Assembly (NCBI GenBank): GCA_003342895.1
Contig: PTFA01000050.1
Location: forward strand, 4,569,723-4,633,722
Origin: Casuarius casuarius
Taxonomy: Eukaryota > Chordata > Aves > Casuariiformes > Casuariidae
Direction: 5' to 3'
DNA: 64,000 bases
Shown here: positions 12,995 through 23,258 of the stretch, piece by piece
Position numbering within the stretch: the stretch's first letter is position 1
Layout of the letters: each line of letters opens with the position of its first letter
Translations under genes and position numbers: made by a program
The notes under the pieces: model-generated
Told to the model about the DNA's origin: nothing
Seen by the model: only the letters and a program-made list of their open reading frames with translations
The model's database searches: none

Positions 12995-15040
12995 CAGGCT
13001 GATTTTAGATTGGGTGCTCATCTGCTTCATATGCTCCTGGACTTTTCTCACAGAACATGGGAGAGAAAAATAGGCAGTAAAAAAACTGGACCCTTGGTTT
13101 GTTTGGTTAGTGGTCTTCATCCAGACTCAACCGGGACATGACTTTTGAAGTGGTATGGGAAGGCATTCTGAAAGGCTAATGGAAGAGAAGGTGTTACAGA
13201 AAGGTGACAACAGTACATTATGTAAGAGGAGCCAAAATAAACAGCGAGTATCTGAACACAGGAAAGCAGGTGTTTCTAGGTGCCTTATTGTCATGAATTA
13301 TACTTAATGGTTTGTGAAGTACCTTTTTGAACAAATATACAGTTATTGTCAGTGGACAGTAACAGAGACCAATATGTTAATATGAATACTTTTCAGTAAA
13401 AGGGAACCTGTTAGCGTGTGCAATTAACTGTACCTTTTGAGTGTGAAACTACTATTACTAATTTCAGAACCATAAACTTCCGTTCTCTATACTTCTGCAC
13501 TATGTGGATAAATCTACATTCCATTTAATTGTTTTCTGATTTACTGATAGCATGCTGTGATTTTTCAAAAAATGTATTCAATATTTTATAATGAAATACT
13601 GCATATTGTTTGAAGTCATAATCATACCCTTAATTATATGTAGTAATGTCTTACTCTGTAATTACAGATATAACCTTGTCAGATATTTGTGGCTTATTTA
13701 AAGCCCATCTAGTCCTGGAGATGACTAAGGACCACTCATTTCCCCAGTAAGTTCCAAGATCTCTGTAAAAAGGAAGATTTAAACACAGATAATATTTCCA
13801 CAAACAACTTCCAAACAAGTCTTTTTGCCCTCAGACACAGCGCTCAGTTCAAATTTTCAGAGATTCCAGAGGTGGGTATTACATCCAGCAGAAACTCAGG
13901 AAAAAAAAAAAAAGGTAAACAGTTTTTCTGAGCCCTTTTAATAGAACTTGTTGGGATCTTCTCAACGAAAGAGTTTTCATAAAAATATTTGAGATCTAAA
14001 CGATCTGGCTGATTTTTGGAACGGCAAAACTGTCACACAAAATACAGACACCACATGTATCAGATTAGAAAGATGCCTACATTAAATCCCATCTGATATG
14101 GTTAAAGTAGCACAGAGGTAAGGCATAACAGTACCACAAGGTGTGAGATCATCCTGTGAGAGTAGTATGTAGGTAGCATTGTATTCTACAGCCTTGATGT
14201 CTGTTGAAAGTCTGCCCTTTAATGTCATGTTTCTCTACAGCCTGATCTGTCATATAAGCTTAGATTGGCCTAACTCTATTTGAGAACTGAACTGAAATTT
14301 AATTTTAAGCAACAGACTAATTTTTGCTTCGGACCTGCTGTTTGTTGGAAATCCTCTCTTTTATAAAATAGTGGAATTTACAATTATTATAGTCACACTT
14401 ACCTCTTGATGAAAATTAGGGTGAGAATATAGAAATCAAGACAAAGACAACATCATGGCTAAAAATGTAGCTAAGGGTAGTTTTAAAATGTTATTCTTAC
14501 TGAAATATACAGTCTGATCCACTGTTTCAAGTTTGAGCTAAAGGAACAAATAATTTTTCTTATAAAACACGGTCATATTCAATAGGTAATTTGTACCTGT
14601 CTTCTATGTTTTTGTGTCCAGGCTCCTCTATTACTACCTTTTACTAATACTATTTATCTTACTGTTGAACATAACCATGAGCCTTTTAAAGGTACTACAA
14701 CCATTTTCTTCAGCTTAAATTTAGCAAAGGACATAACTGTCTCCAGTAAGATATAAGCTGCTCTTTTAAACATTTGTTTTACTAAACTGCTGTCTACCTG
14801 ACAGCAATCACAAATGGATATTCATTCCATCAATTCATTACGTGTAGTAGTATTGGCTTTAGATCATTTCAGAGGCAAGTTAGACTATTTATGAAGCAAT
14901 TTAATAAAAAATATTGATAAAGAGCAAAACCATAAAGCAGGAATTTCAAGTACTTTAGTAAAGCAGGCCAACATTACATTTTTTGCATGTTACCTCACCT
15001 AAAGCATTTCCTTTTTTACTGATATAGCAAACTAATTCAC
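12995..15040. other. Intron-like AT-rich stretch
   Basis: If the minus-strand transcript from the CpG island is real, this lies downstream of its second exon. I could not find a confident third exon. A minus-strand acceptor near 13,772 (TTTTTACAG) opens a short frame, and another at about 13,898 is only a poly(T) tract. Neither is convincing. Confidence 0.4.
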
Positions 15041-15044
15041 ATAC

Positions 15045-15108
15045 CATCCAATCCAGAAGTTTTGGAGATTCTTCAGCTGTAGCAGTGCTGTTCCTCTTCG
15101 CTGATGCT
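15045..15108 (-). CDS. Candidate second coding exon, minus strand, unknown gene
   Basis: On the minus strand a pyrimidine-rich acceptor (TTCTCTCTCTTCAG) precedes 64 bases that end at donor GTATGT. In the frame set by the candidate first exon (18,524-18,549, ending two bases into a codon), the exon completes an Arg codon and then reads 21 open codons: ASAKRNSTATAEESP, then KLLDWM. One other frame is open and one is closed. The exon has normal vertebrate codon use, unlike chance frames nearby. A second donor (GTGAGG, after base 14,999) would extend it by 46 bases, still open, and change the end phase. The peptide is basic and Ser/Thr-rich, then acidic. I do not recognise the protein. Intron 1 would be about 3.4 kb. 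Confidence 0.45.
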
Positions 15109-15111
15109 CTG

Positions 15112-18100
15112 AAGAGAGAGAATTCATTTGTGTTAGCAAAGCTTTGCCAAAGTCATCCACTGTCTAGTTGAAATTTCCCCACTTGGTTACATATTGTTTC
15201 TATTTCTGTATTTATAAATAGTTCTGTATTTTTTACAATTTTCTTTTTTCAGTGTTCAGTGCAATCTGATTGCTTTCTTCAATAATAACAAGCTCAGTCT
15301 TTTCTTGGCTGTTGTTGATGGGAGTTCACTGCTTAATCACCACATGCTACTAGAAGCACTATCCACATGTGTAGCATACGAAAAGCTTTGTTAGAATTTT
15401 CAGGAATTTTTTTGAAGAACCACTGTCAGGAAATTCTGTTTTGTTAAATTAGCAAGATTTTGCTGGAATGTGCTAATCTTAAAAACCATTTATGAATGCA
15501 AACTAGAAAAAGCTAGCTGGAAAGTTAAAAAAAAGATCAAATCATTTGGGTCAAACAGAATGAAAACAGCATTTGGGTAACAATTCTGCCCTGCCTGCTG
15601 TGTCCTTGTAGTGTGGGCCCTTTCCATCACCTTAGTTCAACACCTTTTTTTTATTAAAAAAAAAAACAAACATTTTCTGGGTCATTAAGAAAAGGCTCTN
15701 TTTTCTATCACTTCTGGGCTCTGCTTATGTACAGACTCCCTGCCTTTCCCAGGAGTCTTCCAGCCTGACCTTGCATTGCAGACTCCCTCTTTGCTGCCCT
15801 GTCACTCCCTGCTCACCTTAGTGTGTATTGCGGGAGGTTCTTCTAGCCAAATGTATTTGTTGCTCTTAGGTAAGGTGCATTCTCTTGTTCTCCTTCTTGA
15901 TGATTCCTTATTACCATCAGGACAGAAAGGCAAACCACCAGTCTGCATGGCTTCTTTTTTAAATATAACTTGCATTGTCTATGAGCAAACAAAAGGAAGA
16001 GATACCGTCTTTCACATTGCTAAGTATCAAAACCAAAAGAACCATAATGCACCATTTTTAGAAGTGCTGATGTCTGAAAGTTAATCTCTTCATTTCCAAG
16101 CACTTAACATTTCAGTTGCTTGGGGTTGGCATTGCCTCTGTACTGACAGCTGCCTTTACTGGTCAGTTTTGTACCTTTGGCATTTGAACATTCTAGCAGC
16201 AATGCAGAGTATGATGATGATGCAGAGAAGTTCTGTATATATTTGAAATAAGTCAGAAAACAAACATCTTCAGAAGATATGTTTGGATTTGAAATTAAAT
16301 GGTCCCAAAATACTAGTACACTCCGCAAAGTAATTGTTACCACAGTGCAATCTGCCACAATATTGCCTTGTTCCTGCACCTTTTACCATTACGCTTACCT
16401 GCTGTTAGTATATGAAATAGAAAAACAAGGTGTCAAACAGAAGTGAAGCTCAGGAATATGCATATCTATTAAATTAATGACCCTCTTCCTCAAAACTTAG
16501 TACATCAGTAGAAGGATGTCTTTATTGATACGAAATGCATCAAAAATGAAAAAGATTAATCTATAAAACAGGGCAAGAATGTCTCCTGGAGATCCACATA
16601 CAGCATAAATTATTAAGGAAATAGCATCTCTACAAAATAGCTGATGCAACAGCAGTCTGTAGAATGGAAGGGATTGCTTGGCCCCCCATCCCTCCCCCTT
16701 CCCTTTTTCACCAGGAAGCTTTAACAAATCTGTTACAAATTCCACAAGCTCACTCGTTAATAACTATTTTTCTGGTGGTCAAGCCACTGCAGCTTGAGAT
16801 AAGAGCCCTTCATTCTAAAAATTATTTTAATAACTTTAAAAAAACGTCGTTCTTGCAACTGTACAGTGAAAAGAAGCAAGAAAGAGAAGTTTGGCCTGTG
16901 CTGAGTTCATAATTCCCAGAAAGCAGCTTTGCAGATCCAAAATAGCCATTTTTTGCAGCCTCTCTGTTTGTTCTACAGCTTGCAACAAATGTGAACAATA
17001 ATAGACTTTTTCCTGTTTGGCAGTTGAACAAAAGAAAAATTCAGTTTGGATCAATCTTCATTTAAATATTATCCATGTAAAGAAAACCTTGAACATCTTC
17101 CCTTTTGCTTTATATAACATATTCTGAACATGAATCAAAATATTTTCTTGGGGGAGGGGGTGAAAGGGAACACACAAATAAATTGAAAGAAAGAGGAGAA
17201 ACTGAAACAGGATTAGAAAATTATTCTCCTTTCACTGAAGTATTTGCCCATGATATGTAAAACATCTTGGTATCCTTTCTGTAGCTAGAAGGGATATCTT
17301 ACCACCAGTACGTATGTCATTGTGGGGGAGTAAAAATTAATTCTTTTCCTGATGAACAGAGTGGAATGGAGAGAATGGAATTGTGAGTGTGCTCATACAT
17401 TAGGTATTTCTCTTGGCTTTGTGTACTAATTAACGCTAACCTGAAATTACTGTGTATTGTCAGATCCACTTAACTACATATGTCAGCAGGCAATTCAGGA
17501 GCGTTTATACACTGAAGACCTCTTGCATTTATGAATTCACCAGAAAGTGCTTTCAGAGGAGAGAGGAATACTTGTGGAAACGGAATGGTGTGATGAAAAC
17601 TCAGCTCAACTCCTGCAAGAGGATGCTGCTGAGGACCAGGCCTATGCACACAACTATTGCCAAAGTAGAAGGTAGGGCAATACCTGAACTGGCTTAGATT
17701 TCCAGTGCAGACAGGCTGAGCTTGACTGCAATTATGCAAATCTCTTTAATGGAGTAGAAGCCTGCATTGTTTTCTGATGCTTTATTTGGTCTCTTTACTT
17801 TATTATGTCCTGTCATTTTTGTAGTCCTGAAAACCAGAGTATATCCCTGTAGGGCCCACACTATTTGCAGTGGTAGCTGGCTGTACATTGAGGGTTTGGG
17901 CGGTCCCGTGAGGCTTACTCTGCCTTGGGGTGGGCTACACCTTCCATTACTGATGTTCAGTTGATGGGAGAGCACTCACCCTGGTAACTTGGCTTTTTGA
18001 TAGCTCTTCAAGAAACAACGCATACAATGCAATGCATCATGTTGCAGTGGCATGTCTCTTCTTTGGTTAAAGTTTCTGTTTAGTCTCAATGAAATTAATA

Positions 18101-18250
18101 GCATGCTAAATATATTATTTACATCAGGCTTCACTTTCTGCAGCACTTGATTTTGCACGTATGAGTAGCCTCACTGGTGTAAACTGAATTTTTCCTCTGT
18201 GACTATGTAGGGCCCAAGGCTGTAACTTGCTGCAGAGTGAGTCCACACAA
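15112..18250. other. Probable first intron of the minus-strand transcript
   Basis: No convincing exon is visible. Open frames at 15,776-16,084 (+), 16,104-16,379 (-) and 17,452-17,739 (both strands) overlap each other and carry no recognisable domain. A G-rich stretch lies at 17,150-17,162. At 18,168-18,185 a short CACTGGTGTAAACTG piece resembles the old dispersed repeat seen at 7.95 kb. Confidence 0.4.
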
Positions 18251-18523
18251 GGGCTGCGTTGGGCTGGCTGANCTGTTTGCAGCAAAGCACGCAGCGGCTT
18301 ATTACAGCCTCAGGGCTTCTAACAGGCCGGTGTGAACTGGTGTGAGGTGACACGGTACATCCACTGCCAGGCTTGCAGTGGCCCTGGCTTCTGTACGGGC
18401 AGGGCAGCTGGATGCAGCTCCTACGGTGACCCGTGGTGCCTGGGGTACCAGATCCTCCTTTCCTGATGGAGCTTTGCAGAGAATCGGCATGCAAGGGGAG
18501 AACACCGCCAGCAGAGCTCTTAC

Positions 18524-18549
18524 CGTCCCCAACGCGAGGTCGCACTCAN
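18524..18549 (-). CDS. Candidate first coding exon, minus strand, unknown gene
   Basis: Read on the minus strand, GGGGCCGCA precedes NTG and then AGTGCGACC, a good start context if the unknown base (plus-strand N at 18,549) makes ATG. Translation gives MSATSRWG plus two bases of the next codon, then the donor ACG|GTAAGA. Joining to 15,108 restores the frame. The location inside a CpG island supports a first exon. The 5' untranslated region probably extends rightward into 18.6-18.8 kb. A GTAAGC donor at about 18,727 on the same strand may mark an alternative untranslated first exon. No protein family is recognised from so short a start. Confidence 0.45.
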
Positions 18550-18879
18550 TGCGGCCCCCGCTGCACGCTGAGCGCGGCGGACCCGCGGAGCACCAAGGCC
18601 GCCGGGCGCCGCCGAGCCTTTAAAGGGCCCGGGCTGCGCGGGCGGCTGCGGCGCCTGGCGGGGGATCCGCGCTGATGAGACACAGCCTCCCCGCTACCAC
18701 TCCCAGCTGGGGTTAAGTGGGGCTTACCCGGCACCGTGCCCAGGAAGCGGGTAAGCAGCCGTGGGGCAGGCGGCGAGTCGTGAGCAGCGAAACCGCCTGA
18801 AGCGCTAAGGCCGCCTCGCTAGCGGCCGCCTCGCGCGGGGACCGTTAGAGCGGCCGCGCGCCCAGGCGCAGCCCGCAGC

Positions 18880-18892
18880 TTCCAGAAGGTTC
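18880..18892. promoter_or_regulatory. Heat-shock element (three nGAAn units)
   Basis: TTCCAGAAGGTTC is a perfect alternating array of TTC-GAA-TTC with two-base spacing, the canonical binding site of trimeric heat-shock factor. It lies about 330 bases upstream of the candidate minus-strand start and 40-150 bases upstream of the plus-strand donor at 19,026. It could therefore serve either divergent transcript. Stress regulation is inferred from the motif alone. Confidence 0.6.
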
Positions 18893-18917
18893 CCGGGCCC
18901 CGCGCGCGACGGGCGCC

Positions 18918-19026
18918 GTGGCGGGCCGGGCTGAGGCGGCGCCGGCAGCTCGTCCTGCAGCCGGCGGCTGGGCGCTGGGGCTGTGCGGTGCCCGCGGACG
19001 CCTCTGGGGGCGCTGCGAGGCCTTAG
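18918..19026 (+). CDS. Candidate plus-strand first exon, no AUG
   Basis: From GTG at 18,918 an open frame of 36 codons rich in Ala, Gly and Arg runs to a donor (TTAG|GTAAAT). It starts VAGRAEAAPAARPAAGGWAL. The Arg/Ala-rich, acid-poor composition resembles mitochondrial targeting peptides, but GC-rich first exons often give this by chance. There is no in-frame ATG, so this may be non-coding, may use a near-cognate start, or may have lost its ATG. It joins in phase to the candidate exon at 20,258. Confidence 0.2.
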
Positions 19027-19204
19027 GTAAATTGCCTGCCTCAGGGCAGCTTTGTGTTTCGAGAGATGGTCACGTAGCACCGAGGGGAGCTCGTGAGGGA
19101 AAGTGCTGCGGGGCTGTCGGTAGTGGTGCCCCAGGAAAGAGGGGCGAGCGCCTCTTCTGGCTCTGAGGCGGTTTGCTCACAGTTTGCCTGAGGGCGCTCC
19201 AGCA

Positions 19205-20250
19205 GGACTAATATTTTGGTTGGTGTTTACAATTATGAATTTGTATCTACATGCGTAATTCCCTTAATTATTAGAGTTTTTNCCTGCTATGTTTTTCAAT
19301 AAACGTAAGTAAGTTAATCACAACATTATCTGAGAGAAATAAATTCNCTGGTGTAAAACAAGCGTAATTGAGAGGGCTTCACTGGGAAGTATGGTAATAG
19401 CACCATTTATTTTGGACTTAGATAACTGTCAGTGATACGTATATGGTAACTTGGTTACTAGTCACAGTAGTGATTTTGGAAAGTGTGGCCTGTTAATCTG
19501 TCTTGTATAGAAATGAATTTGCATTTGGCTTTGAGTCTTTTTTAATTTTCAGCTGTGTAATCTGAATGGGACTCCCTAGATTTTCTGTAACGGTTAAAAA
19601 TTTCCTGAAGCGCATATGAAACCTTCAAATGAATTTACCCTCAGTTCAGTGCACAAACTTGTNTGATTTTCTCTGGGTATGGCACAGTTTCCTGCCGCCT
19701 TCTGTACAGTGGTCTGTTACACTGCCAGAAAAGAAAAAGCTGTTTGGAGAAGTGACTTCAGTGCGGTACTGTGCTGGTGAGGTAGCCCAGAGGTTAGGTG
19801 AAGATGCACAGATCTGTTTGAACAGGCAGCTCCCTTCCCTCCCCCTTCCTTTCCCTCGCCAGTAGCTTCTGTTTCTTCCTGTAACTTTTCAAGCTAGAGG
19901 GTTGTTCCAGAGTCTACTGCTGTTAGTGAAAAGACTGTCATTAAATGCAGCAGCCAGTGGTCTAAACCTGCAGTTCATATAGAGTCTTACTGTAAAGTCT
20001 CTGCAAAACATCTTACAGAAGGGCTTGGCAGGCCAAGAAGAGNGCAGTGATCCCTGAACAGTGACAATTTACCTTCTACCTGTTCAGGCAGCTTTATATC
20101 TCAGGAATTTCTGGTTGTCATTTGCTATTTGTTTGTAATACTCACTTTTGTAGACTCTTAAGGACTCATTGCCAGCTTAATAGTGCTTGGTATGCCTGAG
20201 AAGGTTTTTTACAAAATTATGTTTTGTGTGTCTGATACTTGGTCTCATTT
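19205..20250. other. Probable intron downstream of the CpG island
   Basis: AT-rich sequence returns abruptly after 19,200. At 19,346-19,372 a CTGGTGTAAAACAAGCGTAA piece resembles the old dispersed repeat. An alternative acceptor (TTTAATTTTCAG, about 19,550) would lead directly to a stop in the frame from 19,026. No other exon is supported. Confidence 0.4.
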
Positions 20251-20257
20251 TCTGTAG

Positions 20258-20346
20258 CTTCATTTAAAGTATTACAGCCTGGAGGTGGTCACAAACTAGC
20301 TGAATGCGCTACAGCAATTGCCCCGATCTATGGCCCTTTCCAATGA
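20258..20346 (+). CDS. Candidate plus-strand terminal exon
   Basis: The acceptor TCTCATTTTCTGTAG precedes a segment whose first two bases complete the codon left open at 19,026. Then 28 codons stay open (SFKVLQPGGGHKLAE and onward) to a TGA at 20,344. There is no donor before the stop, so it would be the last coding exon of a product of about 65 residues. No family is recognised. A frame match and this length could arise by chance. Confidence 0.2.
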
Positions 20347-21033
20347 TTAACTCCCCTATCCTGCAGTTCTGAATAGAAGCCAACAGTATCCGTTCACTGG
20401 TTCACAGCTGGGACTTCTCTTCCTAGGAAAAGCCTAAACAAACAGGGAATTAACTAGTTAACTGGATATCATAATGTGAGAATCTTACCTCCAAAATGTA
20501 ACTTCAAAACATGGCAAGTCTTTCAGGAAGAAAGGAGGAGGGATATTTAGATAACATGATTGTACTGTTACTGTGTGTGTAATTTGCTTTAGATGAAGTA
20601 AGATCCCTAGCAATGAAAGATTGTTTGGCTTAGGGTATGTGTAAAATAAGTGAGGTGGCCGGCACAGTCACCAGCTAGCTTTTATTTACTGTTCTAAAAA
20701 AGTTGTGTAGAAAGAAAAGAAAAATTTTCTCCCCTTTCTGAGGGAGAAATGAGTAAAGAGGAACTAATCTATTAAAACTAGAACAATTTGGAGGAAGTGA
20801 GAAATGAAGACTACCATATTCGTTCTAAGTGTGTGGTTGAGATCCCTAGGCTGCGGTTGTCATTGTGTGAGCGTGCTACAAATTGGAAGGCTGTTAGCAT
20901 GTGATGCTATAGCTTCTGTAATGCTTGGCCCTTCTGGGCTCAGTGCAGTGGTCTGTTAGATGTTTAGCTACTGTAGGGACAGGTAGCAGTGTGAAAGATG
21001 TTAAGCAGATCCAAGTATAGACTTCTGTGTGTC

Positions 21034-21049
21034 TTTTTTTTTTTTTTTT
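21034..21049. repeat. Poly(T) tract
   Basis: Sixteen consecutive T followed by AAG. No element body is recognised on either side. Confidence 0.85.
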
Positions 21050-23223
21050 AAGTCACTATTACATTTTTGATATATGGCTTTTACGTTTAGACATCATTCT
21101 GATAAATGCTGCTAATGGAATTGTTCAATGAAACTAACTCATGGCATTGCTAATACTTACCAGCTGGCATAAGCTTGCCATCCAGACCAAATATTTTCCC
21201 AAAGCTGAACAGTGTATTTTCTGTNCTGTCTTACTCTTTCATGTTAATTGGGTAAATAATCTCTTTTCATTCCTAAATTATGTTTCTATGTATAACTAGC
21301 ATTGCCATGGAAAATTGCTGTTCAGACATGCAACAAATATTTACAGTAGGACATCTATACATTTTTGTGTTGATTTCNTTCGTTGGATAACTATGTAGTA
21401 AGTGTTACACTTTCTGTTTCAACCTGAGGTTTGTAGCTCCTTAACCACTAGAAGGCACTCTGGTATAAAACTTCCTCTTCTTTTTAACAGCTTACAAACC
21501 TGCATCTAAATAAGGACAAAACACAAAATAAACAAACATAACTGGCTTTAAGCAGTTTCCTTCTAAAGATAACCATGTTCACTCNCATGTGAGATATAAC
21601 CTTCAAATTATTATTTGTCCAGCTACCCGAGAAGAACTTATGGTGAGATGCACACACATTGCATGCATGTGTATGCCCAGTAATCAGTCTGTTGATTGTT
21701 ACTACTGTTTCATCATAGTAGCAGTTAGAAATGAGGTAGAGGTTGGATTATCTCATATTCTGTATTCTATACACATATATGCTAAATACATTGCTGACAT
21801 GAATTAGCAGATGGGATTTTTCCATAGGCGAAACTGTTTTCAGTACTGAATCTCTCTGTTGGCTTCTGTGGGAGTNGTGTTACTCCAGAACTGTGTGTTT
21901 GTGTGAAAGTACGCACATGCAATGTTAAGGTTCGCAGTTTAAAATAAACAGAAGTCTGCAAGTGTGAGAATGTTGCTATAGTAACACAAACTTGTTTTGT
22001 ATGTCAAGTAGTTGCACTTGGAAATTGTGTCTATTTTACGGGGTTATGAGATGTTTCCAGTGTAGTTAACATTTTGGAAAACAATAGTGTTTCAAGTCAA
22101 AATGCTTGAAAACAACTGCAATATATTTTTGGGGTTTTTTTGTTTGTGTGTAGTTGACTAATTTTCTATGCATTGCAGTATTATATATTAGATTAAAGGC
22201 ACCCAAACCTTTGGAATTCAGTACTAGAGCACTCCCAGCCTCAACTTTTTTGAACAGAGTTCTGTGAAATTATTTATAGTGCGTTTGATACTTGCCAGTA
22301 TTTACTGAAAAGACATGCAGGAGTATATACATCTCTGATCAGAAAAGCCAGTCATATTGGAAAAAAGGCCTACTGAAATAGTATATTTCAGTGTTAAACT
22401 TGATACTCAGCATACCTAAATGTTAAATGTTAAAATCTGAAACTTCATAAATGCTATTCTTCTCATTTACATATTACATTATTTTGAGTAAAAGTGTACT
22501 TGTTCTCCCATCTTGTTTAGTAAAAATTTTATATTTTGGCAAAGGAAATATATGTTTATGAAAAATGAAGAACTTATTTTAGATTCTTGTAAAAAAGAAA
22601 AAAAAAATAGGACATGTTGAACTTGGGTCATTTGTGATTTTTTTTTATTACCTTTTCTTCTCTTTCCTGATACTTAGTGTTTTATGAAGATGACTTTTAC
22701 CTTTTTCTCCTTCCAAATTCTCACTGAAACAAAATATAATTTGTACACTATAAGTTTGAAAACCAATTGCTGAAGCTCTGTCTGGGTGGTCAGTCAGGGA
22801 GAACACGTTTTGCTTTATCCAGAGGTGGCCAGCCTTTCTCTTAGTGACTTTTCCTATCTAATAATGATAATATTAAACTATTTTAATGAAACATACTCAG
22901 TAGGTGAAAAGGTCAGTTCTGTCAATTTGCACCAGTTGCACCAGGAGGAACTGTTTCCCATCACCCCCAATTTGAGAGTTTAAAAGTTAAGTTCTGTGGA
23001 GGAATGGAAGGAATTTTTTCTTGAAGGTACAGAAAGTGATTGCATGTGTGTGCATGCACACGTGTATACAAAGCCTGACAGGCTCTTAGGAGCATAGGTC
23101 CGGAAATGACCGCCTGGATTATCAAGTCTTGTACCCTGTGACTGCAGGCAGCCTTGTCGCATCATCTATTAACAAACTGATTAAGAGCCATTTAAAAACC
23201 AGTAGTGATTTTTACTTTCAGAA

Positions 23224-23258
23224 AAAGCTATTTCAGAAAGCTGAAAGCTATTTCAGAA
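23224..23258. repeat. Spaced 15-base direct repeat
   Basis: AAAGCTATTTCAGAA occurs at 23,224-23,238 and again at 23,244-23,258. It is a local duplication without an element between the copies. Confidence 0.75.

Larger units (their letters stand above)
18255..19200. promoter_or_regulatory. CpG island, probable bidirectional promoter
   Basis: About 0.95 kb of GC-rich, CpG-dense DNA stands in an AT-rich, CpG-poor window. It contains repeated GCGGCCGC and GCGCG blocks. Candidate splice donors point outward on both sides: minus strand GTAAGA after 18,524 and GTAAGC near 18,727, plus strand GTAAGC near 18,750 and GTAAAT after 19,026. This arrangement is typical of divergent transcription from a shared promoter. 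No clear TATA box fits either side; TTTAAAGG at 18,618 is self-complementary and of uncertain meaning. A perfect heat-shock element lies near the centre (18,880-18,892). Confidence 0.8.

Noticed and set aside
13700..13772. Third exon of the minus-strand transcript
   Set aside because: The acceptor is acceptable, but the phase-0 frame needed after GTATGT stops after eight codons and the other frames give unrecognised peptides.
18616..18625. TATA box (TTTAAAGG) in the CpG island
   Set aside because: Self-complementary, unusual for TATA, and not spaced sensibly from a known start site on either strand.
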